From positions 1 through 64,000 of the forward strand of contig JADFIR010000010.1 of NCBI GenBank assembly GCA_022566535.1: a stretch of DNA of 64,000 bases. The letters are read 5' to 3'. Every line of letters starts with the position of its first letter. The stretch's first letter is position 1. This document shows positions 8,689 to 17,681 of the stretch, piece after piece. Below the pieces are notes generated by a model. It did no database searches. It saw only the letters and a program-made list of their open reading frames with translations, and was not told where the DNA came from. This DNA comes from Planctomycetota bacterium. GTDB taxonomy: Bacteria; Planctomycetota; Phycisphaerae; Phycisphaerales; SM1A02. The translations under genes were made by a program, and so were the position numbers.

Positions 8689-10137
8689 TCACCGCGCCTC
8701 GATGGAGTCGGGATGCGGCAACAGGGCGACTTTCACCGTTCCCTTTTCCACCAACAGTAGCCCAACCAAATATCCATCAGCGCGGGCTACCACACAGGCC
8801 CCGTGCCAGGAGTCATCCACAGTTACCGCCGGGTCAACCACCCAGAGGTCCTGCTGCTGCGTGAGGCGGGCGGCGGCCAATGGCAGTGGTGTCGCGGTGG
8901 GGTCCCCGACCGCCAGACAATCCTCGGGCTCCCGCGCCGGACGCAGACGGTCCGATGGCCAGCTCGCCGCCGCCACCTGAGCAGCAATCACCGCGAGACC
9001 GCCATACTCCCAGATTGGTTCGGTATCCAGCGGCAGCTCAGTACCGGCAATCTCCAGCACGATCGTCTCGCGATCGGCATCCTCATTTGGCCGAAGCAGG
9101 TCAGCCGGACCGATCAACCCGTGCGGCATTTGCAGGACCCACCCCTGGCGCGAGCGCTCGCGGCCGATCCACCAGCCCTGCGTCCAACCAATCGTGGCCC
9201 GCAGGGGGTTTGGAAGGGGAGCCCCCGGCGGCAACATTGAGCTGCCAATGACCGTCAACGGCTGCCACTCGAGCCAATCCTCCGGCGGATCGGCCTCAAA
9301 GGGGAATCTGTGGCCGGTGCGAACAGCGTCTCCGGCCTCCGGAGGCGTAGCCAGGGCCACAGAGCCCCTCAAGAGCGTTTCCAACGATCGCACTTGTAGC
9401 GACAGCCCTCCGAGGCCGAGCTTCGCCTCGACGCCGCCTGTGTCCCAGAAGCGGGTGTGCTGCCGAATCAATTGTGCAAACGCCCTGCCGATGTGCACTC
9501 GCGCCTCAATGGCGCCGCCATCGCTGGCCAAGCCCACTGACAGCACGGTGCCCACTCGGACCTGTCGGTAGGTCACCCGGGCTCCGCGTCGGAGGCTGCC
9601 CTGCTGGCTGGCGTGGAGGATGATTTCCAGATCACCCGGCTGAACAGTGTGCACCACAGGCGGGTCGGCAAGGCCTATGAAGTGGCGCCTACGGGGTCCG
9701 TCGCCGGGCAGCACCGCCAAGTAGCGGGGTCCGATGAGCGTCTCCAGGCCCGCCACCCCGGCCAGACCCAGTTGGGGACGAACGACCCAGTACCGGCTGC
9801 CCGAACACGCCAGTCGGTCCGCCTCGGTGTGTAGAGCCGCGGTGATCCGTATGCCATCGAGACCTTCAGCCAGTTCCACCCGCCGCACTTCGCCGACTTT
9901 AATGCCGCGATATCGCACTTCATCGCCCGGTTCGAGCCCGAAGCCCTCAGGCAACTGCACCGTCACGGTCACGCCCCGCCCGGACCACGCGTGATAGGCG
10001 AGCCATCCGGCGAGCAGAAGCGCCGCCGCCGGCACCAGCCATGCCGCCGACACCCGCCGTTGCGGCCTTAGCACCGACTGGGGGAGCGGGCGTTGGGTTT
10101 CGATTGTCTCGCCCTCACTTTGCGGTGCATCAGTCAT
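8689..10137 (-). CDS. pqiB: PqiB-like MCE-domain protein
   Basis: A 482-residue protein with one N-terminal membrane anchor (AAWLVPAAALLLAGWLAYHAW) followed by periplasmic MCE/MlaD-type repeats: GVTVTVQLPEGFGLEPGDEVRYRG begins the first (~54), and GDLEIILHASQQGSLRRGARVTYRQ the second (~170). LetB/PqiB proteins form tunnels that carry lipids between the inner and outer membranes. The C-terminal ~180 residues do not look like MCE repeats and I cannot assign them. The ATG at 10137 overlaps the TGA of the pqiA-like gene (ATGA), so the two are coupled. No PqiC lipoprotein gene follows. Confidence 0.85.
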   Translation of the reverse strand: MTDAPQSEGETIETQRPLPQSVLRPQRRVSAAWLVPAAALLLAGWLAYHAWSGRGVTVTVQLPEGFGLEPGDEVRYRGIKVGEVRRVELAEGLDGIRITAALHTEADRLACSGSRYWVVRPQLGLAGVAGLETLIGPRYLAVLPGDGPRRRHFIGLADPPVVHTVQPGDLEIILHASQQGSLRRGARVTYRQVRVGTVLSVGLASDGGAIEARVHIGRAFAQLIRQHTRFWDTGGVEAKLGLGGLSLQVRSLETLLRGSVALATPPEAGDAVRTGHRFPFEADPPEDWLEWQPLTVIGSSMLPPGAPLPNPLRATIGWTQGWWIGRERSRQGWVLQMPHGLIGPADLLRPNEDADRETIVLEIAGTELPLDTEPIWEYGGLAVIAAQVAAASWPSDRLRPAREPEDCLAVGDPTATPLPLAAARLTQQQDLWVVDPAVTVDDSWHGACVVARADGYLVGLLLVEKGTVKVALLPHPDSIEAR

Positions 10138-10763
10138 GCTTGCGGCTCCCAAAGACTGTGCGGATCAAACGAGGCAGCGGCCAACAAGCTCAGCGTCACG
10201 CACAACGTGAACGCCAGGGCCGCCGGTCCCACGCTGACCTCCACCATATCCCCGAGCTTGAGCACCGATACGAGGATGGCGACCAACAACACGTCGAGCA
10301 TGCCCCAGCGACCAGCCCACTCGACCATGCGGTACGTCAGGGCCCGATGATGGCGTCGAAGCGCCGACCCGCCCATGGAGAGTACGACCAACGCCGCCAG
10401 CTTCAGTACCGGAAACACCATTGAGCAAAGCAGCACGACCAGCCCGACGATGATATGGCCGCGGCTCAGCAAGGTGCTGACACCTTCAACGATGCTCGCT
10501 TCATGCGCGTGACCGAACTTCTCGATTCGGATGAACGGCAAGCTCACCGCCAGTGGATAGAGAATGAGGGCCGCGGTGGCGATGGCGGCAGTGCGGCTGT
10601 TACCGGCCAGGCGCTTGGCCGGGGTTCGCAGGGTGCTGCCGCAGCGAGCACAGCAGGCCCGCATTCCCGCCGGCACGCCCGGCATCGTCTGCACCAGCCC
10701 GCAATGCGGGCAGCTGCGTAGCCGCTGGGGGGTAACCGAGTCTTCGAAGCTCATGGTCGGCAT
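10134..10763 (-). CDS. pqiA: PqiA-like membrane protein
   Basis: A 209-residue protein with an N-terminal zinc-ribbon-like region (CPHCGLVQ and CARCGS) and about four membrane helices (AAIATAALILYPLAVSLPFI, IIVGLVVLLCSMVFPVLKLAALVVL, MLDVLLVAILVSVL, LAFTLCVTLSLLAAA). This is one PqiA/LetA domain; E. coli PqiA carries two in tandem. It is thought to serve as the inner-membrane partner that feeds lipids to PqiB. The start MPTMSFED at 10763 is chosen because the residues upstream lack family character; 10754 is also possible. Confidence 0.85.
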   Translation of the reverse strand: MPTMSFEDSVTPQRLRSCPHCGLVQTMPGVPAGMRACCARCGSTLRTPAKRLAGNSRTAAIATAALILYPLAVSLPFIRIEKFGHAHEASIVEGVSTLLSRGHIIVGLVVLLCSMVFPVLKLAALVVLSMGGSALRRHHRALTYRMVEWAGRWGMLDVLLVAILVSVLKLGDMVEVSVGPAALAFTLCVTLSLLAAASFDPHSLWEPQA

Positions 10764-10987
10764 TCCGTGCTCCGACGCAGACACTACCCCAGATGCAGGA
10801 TCAGTCAAACAATGCTCGCTCTGTCTCACCCAATCATTCTTGTGGTCCTTGGAGGTCTTCTTTCACATCCCAGTAGATTCGATTTGGCTGGCAACTGCAC
10901 CGGCGGCCATTTCATCCGCGCACCCACAGAGCGGCGGAGGCCGGCATGTGGGTCCGATGTCCGAGCATCGATCCGACAATACTGATT

Positions 10988-11037
10988 GAAGCCGCACCTG
11001 ACGAGCCCCGACTTGTCGGGACGAGGAAGGTCCGGGT
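10988..11037 (+). repeat. REP-like palindrome copy 1
   Basis: Foot GAAG, outer stem CCGCACC/GGTCCGG (one mismatch), internal loop TGACGA/GAGGAA, inner stem with CCCGAC-TT-GTCGGG. It is the first half of an inverted pair with the copy at 11061-11108, in the 521-bp region upstream of the divergent pqiA-like and PSP1 genes. Confidence 0.8.
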
Positions 11038-11060
11038 GTGGCGGACATCGAGCGGTCAGT

Positions 11061-11108
11061 ACCCGGGTCTTCCTCGTCCGCGAAGGCGGACCCGTCAGCC
11101 CCGGCTTC
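11061..11108 (-). repeat. REP-like palindrome copy 2
   Basis: Read on the minus strand: GAAG foot, outer stem CCGGGGC/GACCCGG (compensated relative to the other copies), loop TGACGG/GAGGAA, inner stem GTCCGC-CTTC-GCGGAC. It lies head-to-head with copy 1, 23 bp apart, in a BIME-like arrangement. A partial repeat of the foot region follows to about 11134. Apart from these repeats I see nothing recognisable in 10764-11284. Confidence 0.8.
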
Positions 11109-11284
11109 ACGGCGAACCCGTCGGCCCCGGCTTCGGGCGGCTAGACTAATGCCATCATCGCGTATGGAGCCGGCGCCTGGTCAGGGGGCGACGGTCATTG
11201 GGACCCAAAGGCCTGACGACAGACCGAGACTGCCTTGCCGGCGGCGCGACGCAATCGTGCTGCCGGACGCGATGAGCATCGTGC

Positions 11285-12547
11285 ATGTCGATCTTTCCGC
11301 TGCCCGTCTTTGAGGCGGACGCCGATCCTCGCCATCGTGACGCGATGACGGACGAGGAGATCTATGCGCGGCTGGAGCCGCCCAAGACGATCGTCGTCAA
11401 GTTCGGTTACATGAAGCTGGTGGCGGAGTTTCCCTACGACGGCGACGCCAAACCCGGCTGCGGCTCCAAGCTGGCGGCCCGCACCCACCGCGGCACCGAG
11501 CTCGTGGAGATGCTCACCACCACCTGTGAGAACGCCGGCTGCTCCAAGTCCGTAACCCGCCAGGAAATGATGGAGTTTGTTGAGAACTCCGGCGGTCGAG
11601 ACTTCCCGTTTCATACCCAGGGGCGCATCCTCCGCCTAGCCACGATTGAGGACCTTAACAAACAATCGGCGCTGGAATCGAAGAAAGCGGAGTACATCAA
11701 GAGGTGCAAGTCGCTCATCAATGAGCTCGCGCTGCCCATGAAGCTCGTTGAGGTTGAGCTGATCCTCGGCGAAGAGCTGCTGACGTTCTACTTCATGGCC
11801 CAAGAGCGGGTGGATTTTCGCGAGCTGGTGAGGCAGCTGGCGGGTGCGTTCAAAACGCGAATCGAGATGCGCCAAGTGGGGGCTCGGGATGAGGCCCGGC
11901 TGGTGGCCGACTATGAGCGGTGCGGCCAGCACTGTTGTTGCAAGAACTTCCTGAAGGTGCTCAAGCCCGTGTCAATGAGGTTGGCCAAAGAGCAAAAGGC
12001 CACGCTGGACCCGCTGAAGATCTCCGGCCGGTGTGGCCGGCTGATGTGTTGTCTTCGCTACGAGGACCAGACGTACAAGCAACTCAAGGCAAACCTCCCG
12101 CACCGCAACGCCCGAGTGGGTACCAGCGAGGGCCCGGGGATTGTTGTGGACAGCAAGATCCTCGTGCAACTTGTGTTGGTGCGGCTGGAACATGACGACC
12201 GGGAGATCGCGGTTCCCGTGGAGGAGCTGATAGATCCCGACCAGTGCCCCCGGCCGGCCGCCGATGAGAAACCCCTCGAATCGGATCGAGAGGCCGACCC
12301 GCTGCGAGGCCTTCCAGTGGCGGAGGTGGAAAGGCGGACCGACGACCAGAAGCGAACCAGGCGCCGTCGTCAAGGGCCTGGGCGAACCACGACGCAGCAG
12401 CAGGACGCCTTCCGCCGGCGAAGCGAGGCGAAGGAAGGTTCACAGCCAGGCCCCCCGCCAGCAAATGAGGCCGACAGCTCAGCCAAGCCAAAGCGCCGCC
12501 GCCGGCGCCGCCGCCGCCGCGGCTCCGGGCCAACCGGCACGCCGTAG
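11285..12547 (+). CDS. PSP1-domain (RicT/YaaT-like) protein
   Basis: A 420-residue protein with a PSP1 domain in roughly residues 30-300. It has the cysteine cluster typical of RicT: CGQHCCCKNFL near 218 and SGRCGRLMCCLRYE near 250. In Bacillus the RicT complex binds iron-sulfur clusters and affects RNA processing and biofilm development; the role in this organism is unknown. The C-terminal ~100 residues are a low-complexity basic tail ending in long Arg/Lys runs, which may bind nucleic acid or ribosomes. I see no clear ribosome binding site for 11285; MTDEEIY at 11345 is an alternative start. Confidence 0.85.
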   Translation: MSIFPLPVFEADADPRHRDAMTDEEIYARLEPPKTIVVKFGYMKLVAEFPYDGDAKPGCGSKLAARTHRGTELVEMLTTTCENAGCSKSVTRQEMMEFVENSGGRDFPFHTQGRILRLATIEDLNKQSALESKKAEYIKRCKSLINELALPMKLVEVELILGEELLTFYFMAQERVDFRELVRQLAGAFKTRIEMRQVGARDEARLVADYERCGQHCCCKNFLKVLKPVSMRLAKEQKATLDPLKISGRCGRLMCCLRYEDQTYKQLKANLPHRNARVGTSEGPGIVVDSKILVQLVLVRLEHDDREIAVPVEELIDPDQCPRPAADEKPLESDREADPLRGLPVAEVERRTDDQKRTRRRRQGPGRTTTQQQDAFRRRSEAKEGSQPGPPPANEADSSAKPKRRRRRRRRRGSGPTGTP

Positions 12548-12670
12548 CGCCACCCACATCCGCCGCGAGCATGGGGTCCCCTTGTCGGCATGCGCCCAGA
12601 CGCCTCCTGCCGGTTCATGCCTGGCCATATCAACCCGCCCCGGTGAGCAGGATTCTCGTACCATCAAGTG

Positions 12671-14245
12671 ATGTCAGACACACGGCTCTCCACAGAAGAT
12701 CGGCACCAGGGGTCGGCAGTGGAGACCGCTCAGTCGCTGATCGTTGCGTTCGTGCTGGCGATGACCTTCCGTGGATTCGTCACCGAGGGATTCGTCATCC
12801 CGACCGGCTCGATGGCTCCAACCCTCATGGGCCGACACCTGCTGCTGCATTCCGACCAGACAGGGGTGACCTATCCCATTGATACAAGAATAGGAAGGCG
12901 GAACATACGGACCGGTTACGATCCAATGCTCGGGAGGAACTATCCGCTCGACAGCATCAACATCAGTGCTCACCGGCCAAGAATGGGTGACCGCATTCTG
13001 GTGCTCAAGTGCTTGTACCCGTTCGCTGAACCGCAGCGATTCGACGTGGTGGTGTTCAAGAACCCGACCGACCCGGACGGCGATGCGGAGAACTACATCA
13101 AGCGGCTGATCGGCCTGCCCAACGAGGCGATCTGGTTGGTGGATGGTGATCTCTTCGTGGGATCGGCCGACGATCCGGACAACTTCGACGCCTACGAGAT
13201 CAAGCGCAAGCCTCTGCACCTTCAGAGGGCTGCCTGGCAGCCGGTGCACCACAGCGACTACATTCCGATCCGTCCCGAGCGGTTTCCACGCCGCTACTCG
13301 GCGCCCTGGTTCGGCGAGAATTGGAAGACAACCAACAGTAGAAGCTATCGATGCGATACGGTTGAGCCCTCGACTCTGCAGTGGAGCCTCCAGCAGATCG
13401 CACTGGACGATTGGGTGCCGTACAACATGCTTTCATTTCGTGGCTCGCGGCTCTATCCCGTGAGCGATCTGCGCGTTACAGCAGCCATCTTGCCCGATCA
13501 AGCTGGACTGGAAACGACACTGGAGCTCGAGACCCGAGGCCATCTCTTCCAATTCGTCCTGACGCCGTATGACGAAGTAATGTACGAGGCCGTCGTGCGA
13601 ATGCGGCCGATTGACGAGTCCGACGAATGGGTACTGGACAGCGGGCTGATCGTCGCGCCGAAGCCCGGCCAAGTCTTCAATATTGAGTTCTGGCACGTTG
13701 ATCAATCGATGGCCATCTATTTCGATGGCAATCGTGTTGCCTATTGCGAATATTCCTGGCCGCCGAGGCGGCGCCTGGAGTTGGCCTATGGCGGAGACTA
13801 CGAGACCGTGATAGGGAAGTTGCCAACCATCACGCCGACGGCGCCATCGCTGCGCTGGGATTTCCGGGGCTCGCCGGTCACTTTGCACCGCGTCCAGGTA
13901 GATCGTGATCTGTACTACCGTCCGGAAAGGCTTGACCCGACGAAACAAAAGAACGACCCTCAGATTGACGGACCTGCATTCGGCACGCACCCGGACAACC
14001 TTGCCATCCTCGGGCCGGATCATTTCTACATGCTGGGCGACAACAGTCCGGCCTCCTCCGACTCGCGGCTCTGGGGCAGACCGCACCCGTTGGTCGCTAA
14101 GCAGATCGACGACAGCCCGTTCGTGGTGAATCGGAAGCTGCTGCTGGGAAAGGCGTGGGTTGTGTATTTCCCGGCACCGTACCCGGTCACCGAGGGCGGT
14201 CGGGGCGTGATCCCCGATTTCGCAAGACTTCGCTTCGTCCGTTGA
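12671..14245 (+). CDS. lepB: signal peptidase I with large inserted domain
   Basis: A 524-residue type I signal peptidase, about twice the usual length. A single N-terminal anchor (SLIVAFVLAMTFRGFV) precedes box B with the catalytic Ser (IPTGSMAPTL, Ser47). The Lys general base lies in ENYIKRLIGLPNE (Lys144), and box E is GDNSPASSDSR (~456-466). Between box D and box E there are ~280 extra residues. They include strands such as VFNIEFWHVDQSMAIYFDGN and are likely a beta-sandwich, possibly lectin-like, exposed outside the membrane. The enzyme cleaves signal peptides on the periplasmic face. A GTG at 12668 is an equivalent start. Confidence 0.9.
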   Translation: MSDTRLSTEDRHQGSAVETAQSLIVAFVLAMTFRGFVTEGFVIPTGSMAPTLMGRHLLLHSDQTGVTYPIDTRIGRRNIRTGYDPMLGRNYPLDSINISAHRPRMGDRILVLKCLYPFAEPQRFDVVVFKNPTDPDGDAENYIKRLIGLPNEAIWLVDGDLFVGSADDPDNFDAYEIKRKPLHLQRAAWQPVHHSDYIPIRPERFPRRYSAPWFGENWKTTNSRSYRCDTVEPSTLQWSLQQIALDDWVPYNMLSFRGSRLYPVSDLRVTAAILPDQAGLETTLELETRGHLFQFVLTPYDEVMYEAVVRMRPIDESDEWVLDSGLIVAPKPGQVFNIEFWHVDQSMAIYFDGNRVAYCEYSWPPRRRLELAYGGDYETVIGKLPTITPTAPSLRWDFRGSPVTLHRVQVDRDLYYRPERLDPTKQKNDPQIDGPAFGTHPDNLAILGPDHFYMLGDNSPASSDSRLWGRPHPLVAKQIDDSPFVVNRKLLLGKAWVVYFPAPYPVTEGGRGVIPDFARLRFVR

Positions 14246-14255
14246 GCGTGCAGCT

Positions 14256-16226
14256 TCACTTGGCAGGCGCAGACTTCAGCGTTGGCTTGGTTTTCAACGA
14301 GAAGACACTTCGGCGAAGGTCCGCTCGGGCTGAGGCCAGACGCTGGCGCACATTTGCGATCTCAGGCACCGCTCGATCGGAGAGTCCATCGAACGCCCCC
14401 GACTCGATGGCACGGCGAACATCCTGGGCCTGTGTCAGAGCCAGGGTCAGGTTTTCCAGCGAGATCACGTCATCGAGCCCTCGCAGTGAATCGCGCGAGT
14501 TGGATTGCGCCAGCTTGCCGCCGTCCGCAGGCGAAGCACGGACGATGAGCATGTACAGCAGTTGATCCCCGTCGAGACCGCGGACCAACTCTCGGGCACG
14601 CGGCGTGTCCTCGCCAGAGATTCGGGGGGCGCTGGACACAATCCACTTCTGGACCTGTTCGCGGGCGCTGGTGATACCGGCGATGTATCCGAAGGGATCC
14701 TTTCGACTCATTGTCTCGACCGCGCCAAGCAGCGCTGATCGCTGCGTGTCGGAGAACGCATCTTGGGCCAGAGCCCAACCGGCCAGGGCATCGAGGGCGG
14801 TGAACATCACATGCGAGACCAGCGAGGCGGTGATGACCTTGTCGCCGGCAAGATGGGCGCTCATTCGATAACCGATCACCAAGCGATCGGCGGCGGCGGC
14901 GGTCTCACCTCGCTGCAACAGGCGAACGGCATCAGCCAGCAGCAGACGCACCGCCTCGCGAATGCCGGGGAGATAGCTCGGGATGGCTGAGGGTCCGCCG
15001 CGACGGGCAATCGAGAAGTCGCAACGGGACTTCTGTGAACCCGCGCGCAGCGTCTCGACAATAGCCTGCGCCTGGGTCAGGGTCTCTGCCCGCTCCTCGC
15101 CGATCGGCTGTCCGGGATCAGCCACGACAGTGCGAAACTGCTGCCGGCGGGTCGGCTCGATCGTGTTGAGCATCTGGATCGCTCGCAGGTACCACACCGC
15201 CGCGTTGGCGAGTTCAGCGGGCGTGGCGGCGCCCGAGATGATGGCCTCCAAACGGGCCGTCCGCTCGGTGATCAGCTCCTCAGCCTGGATCATCCGTTCA
15301 TAGATCTTCGAGTAGGCCGGCACCAGGATCACCGCCAGCAGCCCGTGATCGCCGCGCCGGATCTCTTTGCCGATTTGGTGTAGCTCGAACTGCGCCTCGA
15401 CCGGATCACTCATCGAGAACACCTCGACCACGCGATCCATCAACCGTTCGACCTGATCCAGGGCCCCCTCAAACTCGGTCTGATCCACCATCGCCAGCTC
15501 GGCTATCATCGTCAATTCATTCGACTCAGAGACGAACTGATCGAACATCCGGAGGCGATCGGCGGGATCGGCGTATTTGTCGCGCAGCCACTCCACCACA
15601 AAGTCCTTCTCTGTCTCTATTGCCCCGACGAAATCGAAAGGGTCGTTGGAGCCAAGCGTCTTGATCGCCTTGAGCAGCTTGGCGCTATCCGCTGATGTAA
15701 ATGCCCCGCGGTCGAAGCCGATTTGCGTGATGCCCTCCGCCGCGCGAAAGAGCGCGTTGCCGACAAGCGAGCTGATCACAACGCGGTCTTCGCCGACGTG
15801 GCCGGCCAGACGGTAGAGCGTGGCGAGTTCCGCCGCCGCCGCTGAGGTGTCGCCGTCGTGCAGACGCACGATCGCGTCAGTGCGGATCAATTGGGTGATG
15901 TTCCGCAGTCGCCCCAAGTGCGGGAGTGTAAGCTCAAACCCCTGGCCGTAGTCGAGAGCAAAGTCGCTGTAGGCCCGTCGTGAACCCTTGCGGGTCATCC
16001 GCAGGATCGGCTGGGCCTGGGCCAGCGCCAGGCGAAGCTCATCCGTCACGACCGCGTGAGGATTGGACCAGTCGTAGGCGTAGATCGTGTCGAGGATCTG
16101 CGGCGGCAGCGACTCGAACCTCTGAATCGCCTTGGCGTACCAGGTCGCGGCGTTGTCGGGGTCGTCGCTTTGCCCCCAGGCTCCGGCGGCGGGAAGCAAT
16201 ATGAGCAGGCAGACAAGTGCTCGCAT
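14256..16226 (-). CDS. secreted protein of unknown function, internal duplication
   Basis: A 656-residue protein with a signal peptide (MRALVCLLILLPAAGAWG). It consists of two homologous helical halves. Residues ~25-330 start with NAATWYAKAIQRFESL and contain AAAELATLYRLAGHVGEDRVVISSLVGNALF. Residues ~338-650 start with NAAVWYLRAIQMLNTI and contain AAADRLVIGYRMSAHLAGDKVITASLVSHVMF. The pattern resembles helical repeat proteins of planctomycetes, but I do not recognise a named family. It converges with lepB with a 10-bp gap. Confidence 0.75.
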   Translation of the reverse strand: MRALVCLLILLPAAGAWGQSDDPDNAATWYAKAIQRFESLPPQILDTIYAYDWSNPHAVVTDELRLALAQAQPILRMTRKGSRRAYSDFALDYGQGFELTLPHLGRLRNITQLIRTDAIVRLHDGDTSAAAAELATLYRLAGHVGEDRVVISSLVGNALFRAAEGITQIGFDRGAFTSADSAKLLKAIKTLGSNDPFDFVGAIETEKDFVVEWLRDKYADPADRLRMFDQFVSESNELTMIAELAMVDQTEFEGALDQVERLMDRVVEVFSMSDPVEAQFELHQIGKEIRRGDHGLLAVILVPAYSKIYERMIQAEELITERTARLEAIISGAATPAELANAAVWYLRAIQMLNTIEPTRRQQFRTVVADPGQPIGEERAETLTQAQAIVETLRAGSQKSRCDFSIARRGGPSAIPSYLPGIREAVRLLLADAVRLLQRGETAAAADRLVIGYRMSAHLAGDKVITASLVSHVMFTALDALAGWALAQDAFSDTQRSALLGAVETMSRKDPFGYIAGITSAREQVQKWIVSSAPRISGEDTPRARELVRGLDGDQLLYMLIVRASPADGGKLAQSNSRDSLRGLDDVISLENLTLALTQAQDVRRAIESGAFDGLSDRAVPEIANVRQRLASARADLRRSVFSLKTKPTLKSAPAK

Positions 16227-16317
16227 GACACGGACCTCACCTTGCCGCCCAGGCTATTCCGCCTCGCATCGGCGGCGGCGGTTGACACAGCTGGCCTGAC
16301 GGGCCAGTTTACCCGGC

Positions 16318-16983
16318 ATGACTATACCCAGATTCGTTGCATACACACCATACGCACCCGAGGCATCACCGGAGGCAGCGGCTCGACGGTTCTACGAGAT
16401 TCTGAGCTTGCGCCGCACTGTCCGTACGTTCTCAGATCGACCGGTGAGTCGCGAAACGATCGAGAACATCATTGCGGCTGCCGGTACCGCGCCCAGCGGG
16501 GCGAACAAGCAGCCGTGGCGGTTCGTGGCGGTGCAGGATTCGGCCCTCAAGAGGGAGATCCGCGTCGCGGCCGAGGCCGAGGAACGCGAGTTCTACTACC
16601 GCCGGGCCAACGAGGCCTGGCTACGCGATCTGCGGGCGATCGGGACCGATGAAGACAAACCGTTTCTCGAAATTGCCCCTTGGCTGATCGCTGTGTTCAA
16701 GTTGATGAGGGACGACAGCCCGGACAGCGGATCTGATCAGGTTTATTACGTCAACGAGTCCGTGGGCATCGCCGTGGGCATGCTGCTGGCGGCAGCGCAT
16801 CTCGCCGGTCTCGCCACACTCACCCACACGCCCAGCCCGATGAAGTTTCTGGCCAGGACTCTCAAGCGCCCGGCGTACGAACGACCGTATCTGCTCATCC
16901 CGGTCGGATACCCGGCCGCCGGATGTGTTGTCCCCGACCTGCAGCGCAAGCCACTCGAGGAAATCATGGTTGTGGATCGCTAA
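16318..16983 (+). CDS. nitroreductase-fold flavoprotein, iodotyrosine-deiodinase-like
   Basis: A 221-residue FMN-binding nitroreductase-fold protein (LRRTVRTFSDRPV, then APSGANKQPWRFV). A lid segment AEEREFYYRRANEAWLRDL plus DEDKPFLEIAP is not found in ordinary nitroreductases but matches iodotyrosine deiodinase. Glu89, Tyr93 and Lys114 have exactly the spacing of the mammalian substrate-binding Glu157, Tyr161 and Lys182. The substrate would be a halotyrosine or related phenol amino acid. No ribosome binding site is evident before the ATG. A DUF456 gene follows 92 bp downstream. Confidence 0.85.
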   Translation: MTIPRFVAYTPYAPEASPEAAARRFYEILSLRRTVRTFSDRPVSRETIENIIAAAGTAPSGANKQPWRFVAVQDSALKREIRVAAEAEEREFYYRRANEAWLRDLRAIGTDEDKPFLEIAPWLIAVFKLMRDDSPDSGSDQVYYVNESVGIAVGMLLAAAHLAGLATLTHTPSPMKFLARTLKRPAYERPYLLIPVGYPAAGCVVPDLQRKPLEEIMVVDR

Positions 16984-17075
16984 GTCCACAGCTCTTTGGT
17001 TGATCCGCTGGTGGAGCGGGGGCCCGGCCGGCTCAATGTGGAAGTCCTGCGAGAAAACGCCGAACATACCGGTAT

Positions 17076-17624
17076 ATGGACTGGCTGCTCTACGTTGTCG
17101 CTGCGATGTTCTTGCTGCTCGGGGCGGTCTGCATCGTGCTGGTGATCTTCCAACTGCCGGGCGTGTGGATCATGCTCGCCTTGGCGGGGATCATCGAGTA
17201 TTGCGATCGGTTCTATTTGCCGCTGGACGATCAGCAGACCTTCGGATGGTGGGTGCTTGGGTCGTGCGTGCTTCTGGCGGTGATCGGGGAGGTCGTGGAG
17301 TTCGTGGCTGGGGCGCTGGGGGCGAAGAAGGCCGGCAGCAGCCGGCGGGGCATGATCGGGGCGCTCATCGGCGGAATTGTCGGCGTGTTCGTCTTCATGC
17401 CGATGCTCTTCTTCATCCCCGTCTTCGGCCCCCTGGTCGGAGCGGTGCTGGGAACATTCATCGGCGCAGTCGTTGGCGAGCTCAGCGCCGAGCGGACAAC
17501 AGTCACCGGGTCGATCAAGCCTGCGATCGGCGCCACGATCGGTCGTGTCATCGGCACGATGAGCAAGCTGGGCCTTGCCATGGCGGTTTGGTTAGTGTTG
17601 ACCGTCGCGGCGTTCTGGCCGTGA
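17076..17624 (+). CDS. DUF456 family membrane protein
   Basis: A 182-residue integral membrane protein. It has an N-terminal helix pair (LLYVVAAMFLLLGAVCIVLVIFQLPG), the motif VGEVVEFVAGALGAKKAGSS-like IGEVVEFVAGALGAKK, and two glycine-zipper stretches (GMIGALIGGIVGVFVF, GAVLGTFIGAVVGEL). This is the usual DUF456 architecture, whose function is unknown. Its stop is 58 bp from the convergent pilB stop. Confidence 0.85.
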   Translation: MDWLLYVVAAMFLLLGAVCIVLVIFQLPGVWIMLALAGIIEYCDRFYLPLDDQQTFGWWVLGSCVLLAVIGEVVEFVAGALGAKKAGSSRRGMIGALIGGIVGVFVFMPMLFFIPVFGPLVGAVLGTFIGAVVGELSAERTTVTGSIKPAIGATIGRVIGTMSKLGLAMAVWLVLTVAAFWP

Positions 17625-17681
17625 AAACAACCGAGCGTGGCCGTCGCGAAGCCTCAACCGGCCTCGATCCTCCAGCCTCCG

